Below are positions 18,297 through 26,145 of a stretch of DNA of 64,000 bases, piece after piece. The notes under the pieces are model-generated. The model was not told where the DNA came from. It was given only the letters and a program-made list of their open reading frames with translations, and searched no databases. The first letter of the stretch is position 1; every line of letters begins with the position of its first letter. Source of the stretch: Thermoplasmata archaeon (lineage in GTDB: Archaea > Thermoplasmatota > Thermoplasmata > Lutacidiplasmatales > UBA184); NCBI GenBank assembly GCA_021802125.1, contig JAKAAX010000002.1, forward strand, positions 1 through 64,000. The letters are read 5' to 3'. Both the position numbers and the translations under genes were made by a program.

Positions 18297-18877
18297 CCTC
18301 GGACACGCAACCGCACGCCGCCTCGCACTCCGCCGCACCGAACGGCCACCCGGGCTTCGTCCTGTGGATGGAAGGGCTCTCCGGCTCCGGAAAGTCCACG
18401 CTCTCGAAGCACCTCTCCGAGCATCTGCGAGGGAAGGGCTGGAAGGTCGAGATCCTGGACGGCGACGAGGTCCGCAAGGGGCTCTCCCCCGAGCTCGGGT
18501 TCAGCCGGAAGGACCGGGAGACCCATGCGCACCGGGTGAGCTACGTGGCCAGGGTCCTCTCCAGGAACGGGGTCGCGGTCATCGTCGCGCTCATCACGCC
18601 CTACGAGACCTCCCGCCAGGCGGCGAGGGCGTCGATCGGGGAGCGGTACACGGAGGTGTACCTGCGCGCTCCGCTCGAGGTCTGCCAGCAGCGCGACGTG
18701 AAGGGGCTCTACAAGGCCAACCGCGCGGGACAGGTCAAGCAGATGACCGGCGTGGACGACCCGTTCGAGGAGCCGAAGAGCGCTGACCTGGTGGTCGATA
18801 CCGGCACCGCCCCCATCACCACCTGCACCGACACGATCCTCGGCCACCTGAGGTCGAAGGGCTTCCTCGCCAGCTGA
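18293..18877 (+). CDS. cysC: Adenylylsulfate (APS) kinase
   Basis: 194 residues. APS kinase makes PAPS from APS and ATP, the sulfate donor for sulfotransferases. Seen: the P-loop WMEGLSGSGKSTLSKHL, the substrate motif EILDGDEVRKGLSPELGFS with RKDRETHAHR, VIVALITPYETSRQAAR (the family usually has I-S-P; here I-T-P), and the C-terminal KGLYKANRAGQVKQMTGVDD, which closes the active site. About 18 extra residues precede the core. No sulfotransferase or ATP sulfurylase is visible in the window, but the position at the end of the glycan cluster suggests sulfation of the surface polymer. Confidence 0.9.
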   Translation: MTSDTQPHAASHSAAPNGHPGFVLWMEGLSGSGKSTLSKHLSEHLRGKGWKVEILDGDEVRKGLSPELGFSRKDRETHAHRVSYVARVLSRNGVAVIVALITPYETSRQAARASIGERYTEVYLRAPLEVCQQRDVKGLYKANRAGQVKQMTGVDDPFEEPKSADLVVDTGTAPITTCTDTILGHLRSKGFLAS

Positions 18878-18988
18878 CCTCCCGCAGAGGTCGACGGGGT
18901 CCGGGGCCCCGAGCGCCGGGCCCGGGCCACGTTTCGGGTACGACGTGGCTGGAAACGCGTCAGGGAGCTGGGGGGCGCGCTCAGGCGC

Positions 18989-19150
18989 CTACGAGTACTT
19001 CCAGCGGAGGATCTCGACGACGAAGGCCGCGATGAGCCCCATCGCCACCACGACCTCGGGAGGGATCTTGAGCGACTTGGTCTCCTCCATGTCGTAGTAC
19101 TGGATGAGACCCGCCGCGGACTGAAAACCGCGGTTCTTCTGCTCGGCCAT
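18989..19150 (-). CDS. secG: Preprotein translocase subunit Sec61-beta (SecG)
   Basis: A 53-residue protein, easy to miss. The N-terminus is MAEQKNRGFQSAAGLIQYYD, then MEETKSLKIPPEVVVAMGLI, a single tail-anchor helix (VVVAMGLIAAFVVEIL) and a short RWKYS end. This is the typical archaeal Sec61-beta layout: a cytosolic stretch with S-A-G-L-x-x-Y-x-D, a conserved Pro before the helix, and one transmembrane segment. It is a small, non-essential subunit of the SecYE translocon. The ATG at 19150 is supported by a TATA box (19173-19183) 28 bp upstream. It is probably transcribed alone. Confidence 0.85.
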   Translation of the reverse strand: MAEQKNRGFQSAAGLIQYYDMEETKSLKIPPEVVVAMGLIAAFVVEILRWKYS

Positions 19151-19172
19151 CGCCCGGGACAGGCGCGAGGAA

Positions 19173-19183
19173 GGTAAAAAAGG
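19173..19183 (-). promoter_or_regulatory. TATA box for Sec61-beta
   Basis: On the minus strand it reads CCTTTTTTACC, centred 28 bp upstream of the ATG, as expected for a leaderless archaeal gene. Confidence 0.6.
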
Positions 19184-19234
19184 CTGACGGACCGGGGGGT
19201 CCCCCGGGAAGCTCCTCCCGTCGGGGTCCCGGCG

Positions 19235-20752
19235 CTACTTCCGGGCCGAGACCCGTCCCTGAACGGGAGAGGTCTCGAGCCTGCGCTCGAGCTCGGTAAG
19301 GCGGGCGGACTCGGCCGCCAGGACCGCGAGGTGGCGCTGGAGCGCCCGCTCGAGAAGCATGCGGTCCCTGGAGACCTCCACCCATGCGCTCCCCCCCGAG
19401 GTCGTCCGGCGTTCGGGCTCCTGATGCGGAGCGGGCGGGGACCATCCCCGGCGTCGGAGCTCGGGGAACGCCTGGCCCCACGCCTCTTCCGTGAGGTCCC
19501 CCCACGACCGGTGCCCGCGCTCGAGCTCGACCAGGAACTTCGCCACCCGGCGGTGGGCCTCCCGGAAGGGCACCCCGCAGCGGACGAGCTCGTCCGCAAG
19601 CTCGACGCTCGCCGTGGGGGACGCTCCTCCCCCGTGGGCGGCGGGCGAGGTGTGGAAGCGCGCGGTCCGGATCATCGGCTCGAGGACCCGCAGCGCCCGC
19701 TCGGCGCGCCGGACCCCCTCGAACAGGAGGGGCTTCAGCGTCTGGAGGTCCCGGTTGTAGGCGAGGGGGAGCCCCTTCAGGGTGACCAGGTGACCCGCGC
19801 CCAGGCCGATGAGCGGCCCCGACTCTCCCCGGAGAAGCTCCGCCATGTCCGGGTTCCGCTTGTGGGGCATCAGGCTCGAGGTCGTGACGAACGCGTCATC
19901 GAGCCGGAGCCGACCGAACTGCGGCGTGGACCAGAGGACCCACTCCTCGGCCAGCGAGGAGAGGTGGACCCCGAGCAGGGCGAGGGCGCCCAGCGTCTCC
20001 GACGCCGAGTCGCGGTCGGAGACCGCATCCATCGAGTTCGGGTGGGGCTCGCGGAAGCCCAGGAGGCGGGAGGTGAAGTTCCGGTCCAGCGGCAGGGAGC
20101 TGCCGGCGATCGCCCCCGCCCCCAGCGGGCAGTAGATCATCGACTCCCGGACCCGACGCAGGCGGCTGGCGTCGCGAACGAGCCGGCGGGCGTGCACCTG
20201 GAGGACCTGCGCGAGGTAGACGCGCTGGGCGTCCTGCAGGTGGGTCATCGCGGGGACGACGTACCTTCCCTGGGGCCCCGCCGCCTGGGCGAGCAGCGCG
20301 CCCGCCGCGGCCACGACGAGCTGCTCCATACGGAGGAGCGAGTCGCGCAGGTAGAGCGCGAGGTCGGTGGCCACCTGGTCGTTCCGGCTCCGCCCCGTCG
20401 GGAGGCGGGCACCCACGTCCCCCAGCCGGGAGGTGAGCGCGGCCTCCACGTTCATGTGGACGTCCTCGAGGGACGGGTCGAGCGGGAACCGGCCGGCCGC
20501 GGCCTCCCGTCGAAGGCGTACGAGCTCTCGGACCAGCGTCCGACCCTGCTGGAGCGGAAGCAACCCCTGCCGGGCGAGCATCCGGGCGTGGGCGAGGCTC
20601 CCCAGCAGATCGTACGGCAGGAGGACCCGGTCCTCCTCTACCGAGGAGCCGAACTCCGCCGCCTCAGGGTGGGGTGGGCGGCGAAACCTTTCGCGAAGCA
20701 GGGAGGGTCCCCCCGTCCTCCGTTTCGGTGAGCGCTTCTCTCCTGCGGGCAT
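19235..20752 (-). CDS. argH: Argininosuccinate lyase
   Basis: 505 residues. Splits argininosuccinate into arginine and fumarate, the last step of arginine synthesis. Fumarase/aspartase-superfamily motifs are present: EDVHMNVEAALTSRLGDVGA with the TGRSRNDQVATD block, MTHLQDAQ in place of the usual T-H-x-Q-x-A-Q, and the signature TSSLMPHKRNPDMAELLRG with the mobile catalytic loop. The only usable start (ATG 20752) makes it overlap argG by 89 bp in another frame; the conserved core begins only about 19 residues in. The C-terminal 100 residues are longer and more Arg/Pro-rich than usual. Last gene of the arg operon. Confidence 0.92.
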   Translation of the reverse strand: MPAGEKRSPKRRTGGPSLLRERFRRPPHPEAAEFGSSVEEDRVLLPYDLLGSLAHARMLARQGLLPLQQGRTLVRELVRLRREAAAGRFPLDPSLEDVHMNVEAALTSRLGDVGARLPTGRSRNDQVATDLALYLRDSLLRMEQLVVAAAGALLAQAAGPQGRYVVPAMTHLQDAQRVYLAQVLQVHARRLVRDASRLRRVRESMIYCPLGAGAIAGSSLPLDRNFTSRLLGFREPHPNSMDAVSDRDSASETLGALALLGVHLSSLAEEWVLWSTPQFGRLRLDDAFVTTSSLMPHKRNPDMAELLRGESGPLIGLGAGHLVTLKGLPLAYNRDLQTLKPLLFEGVRRAERALRVLEPMIRTARFHTSPAAHGGGASPTASVELADELVRCGVPFREAHRRVAKFLVELERGHRSWGDLTEEAWGQAFPELRRRGWSPPAPHQEPERRTTSGGSAWVEVSRDRMLLERALQRHLAVLAAESARLTELERRLETSPVQGRVSARK

Positions 20753-21935
20753 AGGCCAACCGGTTGGACAGACCGAAGAGGTGGATGAAGCCCTCGGCCG
20801 CCTCCTGCCGGAAGGTGGACCCCCGGTCGTACGTCGCGAGCTCCCGGCTCAGCAGGGAGAAGGGCGAGCGCCGGGAGACGACCCGGGCCGACCCCTGGAA
20901 GAGCCGCAGCGTGACCTCGCCGGTCACGGTCTCCTGGGTGCTCTCGGAGAAGGCCGAGAGGGCTTCCCGGAGCGGGCTGTACCATAGGCCCTCGTAGACC
21001 GTGTCGGCGAACCGGCGGTCCACGCTGGCCTTGAAGGAGAGGAGGTCGCGAGGCAGCACGAGCGCCTCCAGCGCCTGGTGGGCCTGGACCAGGGCGACCG
21101 CGGCGGGGCACTCGTAGGTCTCGCGCGACTTGATCCCCACCACCCGGTCCTCCACGTGGTCGATCCGGCCGACGCCGTGCGCGCCGACCTTCTCGTTGAG
21201 GGCACGGATCAGCGGGACGGGGTCCATCGCCGCTCCGTCCAGGCTCACCGGGACTCCCCGGGCGAACCCGACGCGCACTTCCTCGGGGGCCTTCGGCCAG
21301 TCCGAGGGGTGGCTGGTCCACTGGAAGACCTCTTCCGGCGGGGCGGCGGCGGGGTCCTCCAGGCGGCCCCCTTCGATCGACCGGCCCCAGAGGTTCTCGT
21401 CGACCGAGTAGGGCGACTCGGGCTTCACGTGGATCTTGAGCCCGTGGGCCCGGGCATACTCGATCTCGTCCGTCCGGTTCATGTTCCACTCCCGGACCGG
21501 GGCGATGATCGCCAAGTGGGGGGCGAGCGTCTGGACGCCCACATCGAAGCGGACCTGGTCGTTCCCCTTCCCCGTGCACCCGTGCGCCACGGCGTCCGCC
21601 CCCAGCCGAAGGGCGGCGGAGACCAGGTGGCGGACGATGAGCGGGCGCGCGAGGGAGGTCGACAGCGGGTAGATGCCCTGGTAGAGGCAGTTGGCCTCGA
21701 GCGCCGGGAAGAGGAACTCCTCGGCGAAGGCCTCCTTCGCGTCGACCAGCAGCGCCTCGCGGGCCCCGTTGAGCGGAGCGCGCTCGACGGCGTCGGAGAG
21801 CTCTCCCTCCTGCCCCACGTCGATCGTGAGCGTCGTCACTTCTGCGCCGTAGTGTTCCTTGATCCAGGGGATGGCGACGGACGTGTCGAGTCCCCCCGAG
21901 TAGGCGAGCACCACGTGTTTGAGCTTCCCGGCCAT
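20664..21935 (-). CDS. argG: Argininosuccinate synthase
   Basis: 423 residues. Joins citrulline and aspartate with ATP. The ATP-pyrophosphatase loop AYSGGLDTSVAIPWIKEHYG lies at the N-terminus, followed by TIDVGQEGEL, AHGCTGKGNDQVRFD (citrulline/aspartate binding) and SPYSVDENLWGRSIEGG. The start at 21935 is chosen because it gives the usual MAGKLKHVVLAYSGG beginning and a GAGGT SD lies about 10 bases upstream; longer frames run back through argB. It follows argB by 19 bp. The C-terminus extends about 25 residues past the typical end and overlaps argH. Confidence 0.93.
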   Translation of the reverse strand: MAGKLKHVVLAYSGGLDTSVAIPWIKEHYGAEVTTLTIDVGQEGELSDAVERAPLNGAREALLVDAKEAFAEEFLFPALEANCLYQGIYPLSTSLARPLIVRHLVSAALRLGADAVAHGCTGKGNDQVRFDVGVQTLAPHLAIIAPVREWNMNRTDEIEYARAHGLKIHVKPESPYSVDENLWGRSIEGGRLEDPAAAPPEEVFQWTSHPSDWPKAPEEVRVGFARGVPVSLDGAAMDPVPLIRALNEKVGAHGVGRIDHVEDRVVGIKSRETYECPAAVALVQAHQALEALVLPRDLLSFKASVDRRFADTVYEGLWYSPLREALSAFSESTQETVTGEVTLRLFQGSARVVSRRSPFSLLSRELATYDRGSTFRQEAAEGFIHLFGLSNRLAYARRREALTETEDGGTLPASRKVSPPTPP

Positions 21936-21954
21936 GTTCGTTCGTACCTCGTTG

Positions 21955-22860
21955 CTATCCTGCCCCCGCCCCCAGACGGAGCGGGAGGAGAGGGTAGGTG
22001 GGGGCGGCGGCCATGGGCCGGCCCCGAGGGGAGGACGGGCGCGCGCGGGGAGCGCGGCCTTCGAGGGGAGCCCCCTCCGGGACGAACCACGTCCCGCCGC
22101 GGAGCCCGGCGTGGAGCGCCGTGGGTCCAAAGGGCCCGATCCAGACCCGCTTCGCCCCGTTCGAGAGCACCCGGAGGGCGGCCTCGACCTTCGGCACCAT
22201 CCCGCCGTGGACGGTGCCGTCCGCGACGAGGGCCCGTACGGCGGAGGGCGTGAGGCGGCCCAGGAGGCGCCCCTCGCCGTCCAGGACCCCGGGGACGTCC
22301 GTGAGCAGGACGAGCTCTCCTCCGAGCGCTTCGGCGATCCCCGCCGCGAAGAGGTCCGCGTTGACGTTCAGCACCCCTCCTTCGCCGTCGGAGGCGAGGG
22401 GCGCGAAGACGGGGACGATCCCCTGGAGAAGCAGCTGCTGCAGGAACGCGGCGTCGACCCGGGTCGGTTCTCCGACGCGGCCGAGCAGACCGGCCTGCAC
22501 GTCCCGGGCCTGGACCATCTCGCCCGAGACCCCCGAGAGCCCCAGGGCCCTCAGGCCCGCGCGGTTGAGCGCGGAGACCAGGCGAAGGTTCACGGGGCCC
22601 GCGAGGACGCCTTCGACGAGCGGCAGGACCTCGGGGGTGGTGACGCGCTGGCCGGCGACCTTGAGGGCCGGAAGGCCCAGGCGCTCGGAGAGCGCCGAGA
22701 CCTCGTCGCCCCCGCCGTGGACGATGACCAGGGGCCCGGAAGTGCGGTAGAGCTCGCTCGCCCAGGAGGCGAACGCATCGAGCTCCGGCCCGGGGCGGAT
22801 CTCCCGCCCGCCCACCTTCACCACGCGGGGAGGGCGGCCGGTCCGGGTGTGGCCCGTCAT
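21955..22860 (-). CDS. argB: Acetylglutamate kinase
   Basis: 301 residues. Amino-acid kinase fold, phosphorylating N-acetylglutamate. Seen: VVKVGGREI (phosphate-binding Lys/Gly loop), LVIVHGGGDEVSALSERLGL (the G-G-G loop is usually G-G-G-P), NVNADLFAAGIAEALGGELV and LLTDVPGVLD (nucleotide site), and VHGGMVPKVEAAL with the catalytic Lys. An ATG at 22881 overlaps the argJ stop, but a GGAGGGG SD sits 10 bases before the ATG at 22860, which I therefore prefer. The gene with argJ fits the acetyl-recycling arginine route rather than the LysW-carrier route. The C-terminal 35 residues are Arg/Pro-rich. Confidence 0.85.
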   Translation of the reverse strand: MTGHTRTGRPPRVVKVGGREIRPGPELDAFASWASELYRTSGPLVIVHGGGDEVSALSERLGLPALKVAGQRVTTPEVLPLVEGVLAGPVNLRLVSALNRAGLRALGLSGVSGEMVQARDVQAGLLGRVGEPTRVDAAFLQQLLLQGIVPVFAPLASDGEGGVLNVNADLFAAGIAEALGGELVLLTDVPGVLDGEGRLLGRLTPSAVRALVADGTVHGGMVPKVEAALRVLSNGAKRVWIGPFGPTALHAGLRGGTWFVPEGAPLEGRAPRARPSSPRGRPMAAAPTYPLLPLRLGAGAG

Positions 22861-22877
22861 GTCGCTGCTTCCCCTCC

Positions 22878-24137
22878 TCATGTCCGGTACTGGGCGTTGA
22901 TCTGGACGTAGCCGTAGGACAGGTCGCATCCCCACGCCGTCGCCTGCGCCGGGCCGTTGCGCAGCTGGACGTCCAGGACGACCTCCTCCATCCGCTGGAG
23001 GATGGCGTGAAGGCGGTGCCCCTGCCCGTTGTCGAGACCGGGGGCCGGGGTCCCGCGGAGGATGAGCGGCCACTGCTTCTGCCCGTCGACCAGGCGGACG
23101 TCCAGGTCCCCGGTGTCGAAGGTCGCGCCCGAGTAGCCGAGCGCGCAGGCGATCCGGCCGACGTTCGGGTCCGCGCCGAAGAGCGCGGTCTTCACCAGCA
23201 GCGAGCTCGCGACGGCCCTCGCGGCCTCCCGGGCCTCGTGGACGTCCGCCGCTCCCTCGACGTGGACCGTGAGGAGCTTGGTCGCCCCCTCGCCGTCGCG
23301 CGCGACGGCCCGGGCGAGCTTCTCCAGCACGAAGCCGATGCCCCGCGCGAGGGCGGGGTCGTCGTCGGAGAGCGCACCTCCGGCGGCTCCGTTCGCGAAG
23401 GCGAGCACGGTGTCGTTCGTGGAGGTGTCCCCGTCCACGCTGATCATGTTGAACGTGCGGTCGGCCTCGCGGTTGAGCAGGCCCTGGAGCCCGGTGGGGC
23501 TCACGCGGGCGTCCGTCGTGAGGAAGGCGAGCGTGGTGGCGTGGGGAGGTCCCACCGAGGGAGCGATCATGCCGCTCCCTTTGGCCATCCCTCCGATCCG
23601 GGCGCGCGTGCCGTCCGCGAGCCGGACGGAGACCGCGGCCTCCTTCGTGCGGGTGTCGGTGGTGAGGATCGCCGTCGCGGCCTTGGTCGCGGCCTCCCGG
23701 TCGAAGCTCAGCGCCTCGACCGCGCTCGGCAGGTGGGAAGCGACCTTCTCCACCGGGATGCGCGGCCCGATGACGCCCGTCGCGGCGTGGTAGACGCTGC
23801 CCTTCGGCAGGCCAAGGGCCTGCTCGGAGAGCTCGATGACCCGGCGGGAGTCCTCGAGCCCGGCGGGGCCCGTGAGCGCGTTCGCGACGCCGCTCACCAC
23901 GACGAGCCCGCGGGCCTCGGTGGGGCGGGAGCGCAGGAGCTCCTCGCAGATCTCCACGGGGGCGGCCCGGACCCGGTTCGTCGTGAAGAGCCCGGCCGCG
24001 GAGGCCGGGAGCTGGGAGGTCACGACCGCGAGGTCGGGGCGGAGGGACCGCTTGATCCCGGCGGCGGTGCCGGAGGCCCGGTAGCCCTTGGCGAAGGTGA
24101 TGCCGTGGTCGGAGACCGAGAACTCCCCCAGGCTCAT
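22878..24137 (-). CDS. argJ: Glutamate N-acetyltransferase / ornithine acetyltransferase ArgJ
   Basis: 419 residues. ArgJ moves the acetyl group from acetylornithine to glutamate and self-cleaves into two chains. GITFAKGYRASGTAAGIK is the N-terminal signature; IGGMAKGSGMIAP precedes the cleavage site. In most ArgJ proteins this continues N-M-A-T-M-L; here it reads S-V-G-P-P-H-A-T-T-L, so the nucleophile is probably Thr201 after Ala200, with an insertion of about four residues. FNMISVDGDTSTNDTV and KTALFGADPNVGRI are further family blocks. It overlaps argC by 4 bp (ATGA) and is followed by argB, in a tightly coupled operon. Confidence 0.9.
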   Translation of the reverse strand: MSLGEFSVSDHGITFAKGYRASGTAAGIKRSLRPDLAVVTSQLPASAAGLFTTNRVRAAPVEICEELLRSRPTEARGLVVVSGVANALTGPAGLEDSRRVIELSEQALGLPKGSVYHAATGVIGPRIPVEKVASHLPSAVEALSFDREAATKAATAILTTDTRTKEAAVSVRLADGTRARIGGMAKGSGMIAPSVGPPHATTLAFLTTDARVSPTGLQGLLNREADRTFNMISVDGDTSTNDTVLAFANGAAGGALSDDDPALARGIGFVLEKLARAVARDGEGATKLLTVHVEGAADVHEAREAARAVASSLLVKTALFGADPNVGRIACALGYSGATFDTGDLDVRLVDGQKQWPLILRGTPAPGLDNGQGHRLHAILQRMEEVVLDVQLRNGPAQATAWGCDLSYGYVQINAQYRT

Positions 24138-25168
24138 GGGCCGAGCCCTCCCAGCGGGAGCCCCGTGGTCTCGGGCAGCCCGAGCATGAGGTTCGCGTTC
24201 TGGATGGCCTGGCCGGCGCCCCCCTTGACGAGGTTGTCGATGGCGCTGTAGACGACGCCCGACGGAGGGGCGAGCTCGGTGGCGAGGTAGCAACGGTTCG
24301 AGCCGACGGCCCACGGGAGCCGGGGGACCGCGCCGAAGCGGACGAACGGGGAGGAGGCGTAGGAACCCTGGAGCGTCGAGCTCCAGGCCCCGAACCCCGC
24401 CTCGTCGACCCCGGGCGCGTAGATCGTGCAGAGCAGACCGCGGACCACGGGCACGAGGTGCGGAACGAAGGTGACCTGCGTCACGGGCTCGGTCGGGGCG
24501 CTCCCCGAGAGCTCCGAGAGGGCCTGGCGGATCTCCGGTCCGTGGCGGTGCTGGCCCCCGCCGTAGGGGTTGACCGAGGCTCCCGCCTGGGGGTGGTGCG
24601 TCGCGGGGGTGGGCGAGGAGCCCGCCCCGGAGGTCCCGCTCTTCGCGTCCACCACGACGTGGGGCGGGAGGAGCCCGGCGCGCGCGAGGGGGAGCAGGGC
24701 GAGCAGGGTCGCCGTGGGGTAGCACCCGGGGTTCGCCACGAGCTTCGCCGAGGCGATCGCCTCGCGGTTCGCTTCGGTCAGCCCGTAGACCGCGTGCTCC
24801 AGCCCGTCCTGGTCGGAGTGCTCGCGGCCGTAGGTCCGGGCGTAGGCCTCGGCGTCCTTGAGACGGTAGTCCGGGCCCAGGTCGACGACCCGGGTTCCGC
24901 GAGCCAGGAGCTCAGGCGTCCACCGTAGCGCCTCTCCTTGAGGGAGGGCGAGGAAGGCCAGGTCGACGTCGAGGGAGGAGGGGTCCTTCTCCAGCACGAT
25001 CGCGTGACCGTCGGACAGCCAGGGACACACCTGGTCGAGGTTCTCCCCCGCGTGACCCTGGGAGATCGCCTGCTTGAGCTTCAGAGAAGGATGGGTCAGG
25101 AGAAGGCGGAGCAGTTCCCCCCCGAGGTAGCCGCTCGCCCCCACGACACCGACCGTGTGTTCCGTCAT
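24134..25168 (-). CDS. argC: N-acetyl-gamma-glutamyl-phosphate reductase
   Basis: 344 residues. Reduces acetylglutamyl phosphate with NADPH. The N-terminal MTEHTVGVVGASGYLGGELL is the NADP loop; KLVANPGCYPTATLLALLPL carries the catalytic Cys in the family signature (N-P-G-C-Y-P-T); HRHGPEIRQAL has the conserved His region, and NLVKGGAGQAIQNANLMLGL closes the protein. The ATG at 25168 is chosen because it starts exactly at the conserved Rossmann strand; longer in-frame extensions are not conserved. First gene of the arg operon, preceded by a repeat-rich leader that may be its control region. Confidence 0.93.
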   Translation of the reverse strand: MTEHTVGVVGASGYLGGELLRLLLTHPSLKLKQAISQGHAGENLDQVCPWLSDGHAIVLEKDPSSLDVDLAFLALPQGEALRWTPELLARGTRVVDLGPDYRLKDAEAYARTYGREHSDQDGLEHAVYGLTEANREAIASAKLVANPGCYPTATLLALLPLARAGLLPPHVVVDAKSGTSGAGSSPTPATHHPQAGASVNPYGGGQHRHGPEIRQALSELSGSAPTEPVTQVTFVPHLVPVVRGLLCTIYAPGVDEAGFGAWSSTLQGSYASSPFVRFGAVPRLPWAVGSNRCYLATELAPPSGVVYSAIDNLVKGGAGQAIQNANLMLGLPETTGLPLGGLGP

Positions 25169-25222
25169 CTCGGGATCGTTCGGGGGCGCACCGTTCGGGG
25201 CCCTTGGAAGAGAACAGAGCGA

Positions 25223-25350
25223 CCGTGGGACATCCCCTTCGCGTCGCGTGAGGAACGTCGGGAGGGGTCGACGCTCCGTGGGGACGAAAGAGGTCGCGCG
25301 AGGGACGTCGAACGTCCCGGCTGTTCCGTGGGGACTACGGATGTCCCACG
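25223..25350. promoter_or_regulatory. Repeat-rich region upstream of the arg operon
   Basis: Three copies of CCGTGGG(G)AC lie at 25223-25231, 25276-25285 and 25326-25335, spaced 53 and 50 bp. In addition, CGTGGGACATCC (25224-25235) and GGATGTCCCACG (25339-25350) form a perfect 12-bp inverted repeat 103 bp apart. One arm and the last copy touch the end of the ACT-domain gene. The even spacing of about five helical turns suggests cooperative regulator binding in front of argC. No clear TATA box is visible. Confidence 0.5.
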
Positions 25351-26063
25351 GGCGACTCGCGCCGCACGCGCTCGTCGCCCGGCTGCGGATGCGGGTGGAC
25401 GAGGTCCCCCAGCACCTGGAAGGCGCCGAGCAGGTCCTTCTCATCGAGGACGAACGTGCTGTCGGTGTGCGAGCTCACGATCTCCAGGCAGTTGATGCCC
25501 CTCCGCGCGAGGGCGTTCGCGAGGAACGCGAGGACCCCGGGCGTTCGGACGATCGTGGAGGGAGAGCGGACGGTCAGCGCGGCCAGGCCCCGGTAGATGT
25601 CGATGACGTACCCCTTGCCGAGCGACGGGACGACGCTGTTGAGCAGGTCGTCCTCCAGGAGGATCGTGAGAGCTCCCGGGCCCTGGAGGAGCTGGAGGAG
25701 GTGCCGCCGGTCCTTCAGGAGCTCCCCGGCCGCCTCGTCGACCCGCAGGAGCGCCTCCCAGTCGTTCCGCGCGGCGATGATCGCCACCCGGGTCCGGACC
25801 TCGATCCGGCTGCCGCGGATGACCTGGAGGATCCTCTCGTCCTGGGCGACCTCCTGCTGCATCTGCCGCTGGTAGCGGCGGCAGGCGACGGTGACGGCCT
25901 CCTCGTTCTTGAGCCCCTTCTCCTCGAGGATCTTCCGCGCGAGCGCGGTGAAGTTCACGACGTCCCACGCGAGGCAGTCGCGGATCGACGGGTGCTCGTC
26001 GATGTAGCGGCGAGTGATGTCGGCCGCCGTCGGTCCTTCGGGCTTGGGCGGGATCCGGGGCAT
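25335..26063 (-). CDS. ACT-domain protein, possible amino-acid-responsive regulator
   Basis: 242 residues from an ATG. The N-terminal 70 residues form a helical domain (ADITRRYIDEHPSIRDCLAW, then FTALARKILEEKG) that could be winged-helix-like. The middle part is unassigned. Residues about 158-224 form an ACT domain: RGLAALTVRSPSTIVRTPGV, then LARRGINCLEIVSSHTDSTF and VLDEKDLLGAFQVL, as in the second ACT repeat of aspartokinases. ACT domains bind amino acids. Lying 166 bp upstream of argC in the same direction, it may sense an amino acid and regulate arginine synthesis. That role is inferred; the family has no established function here. Confidence 0.65.
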   Translation of the reverse strand: MPRIPPKPEGPTAADITRRYIDEHPSIRDCLAWDVVNFTALARKILEEKGLKNEEAVTVACRRYQRQMQQEVAQDERILQVIRGSRIEVRTRVAIIAARNDWEALLRVDEAAGELLKDRRHLLQLLQGPGALTILLEDDLLNSVVPSLGKGYVIDIYRGLAALTVRSPSTIVRTPGVLAFLANALARRGINCLEIVSSHTDSTFVLDEKDLLGAFQVLGDLVHPHPQPGDERVRRESPVGHP

Positions 26064-26145
26064 GACGACGCGGGAGGAACGGCTTCCCCCCTTGAAGGTG
26101 CCGTTCGGCCTAGGCCAGGCTCAGGCGGGCCCGGAGCCCTCGGGA

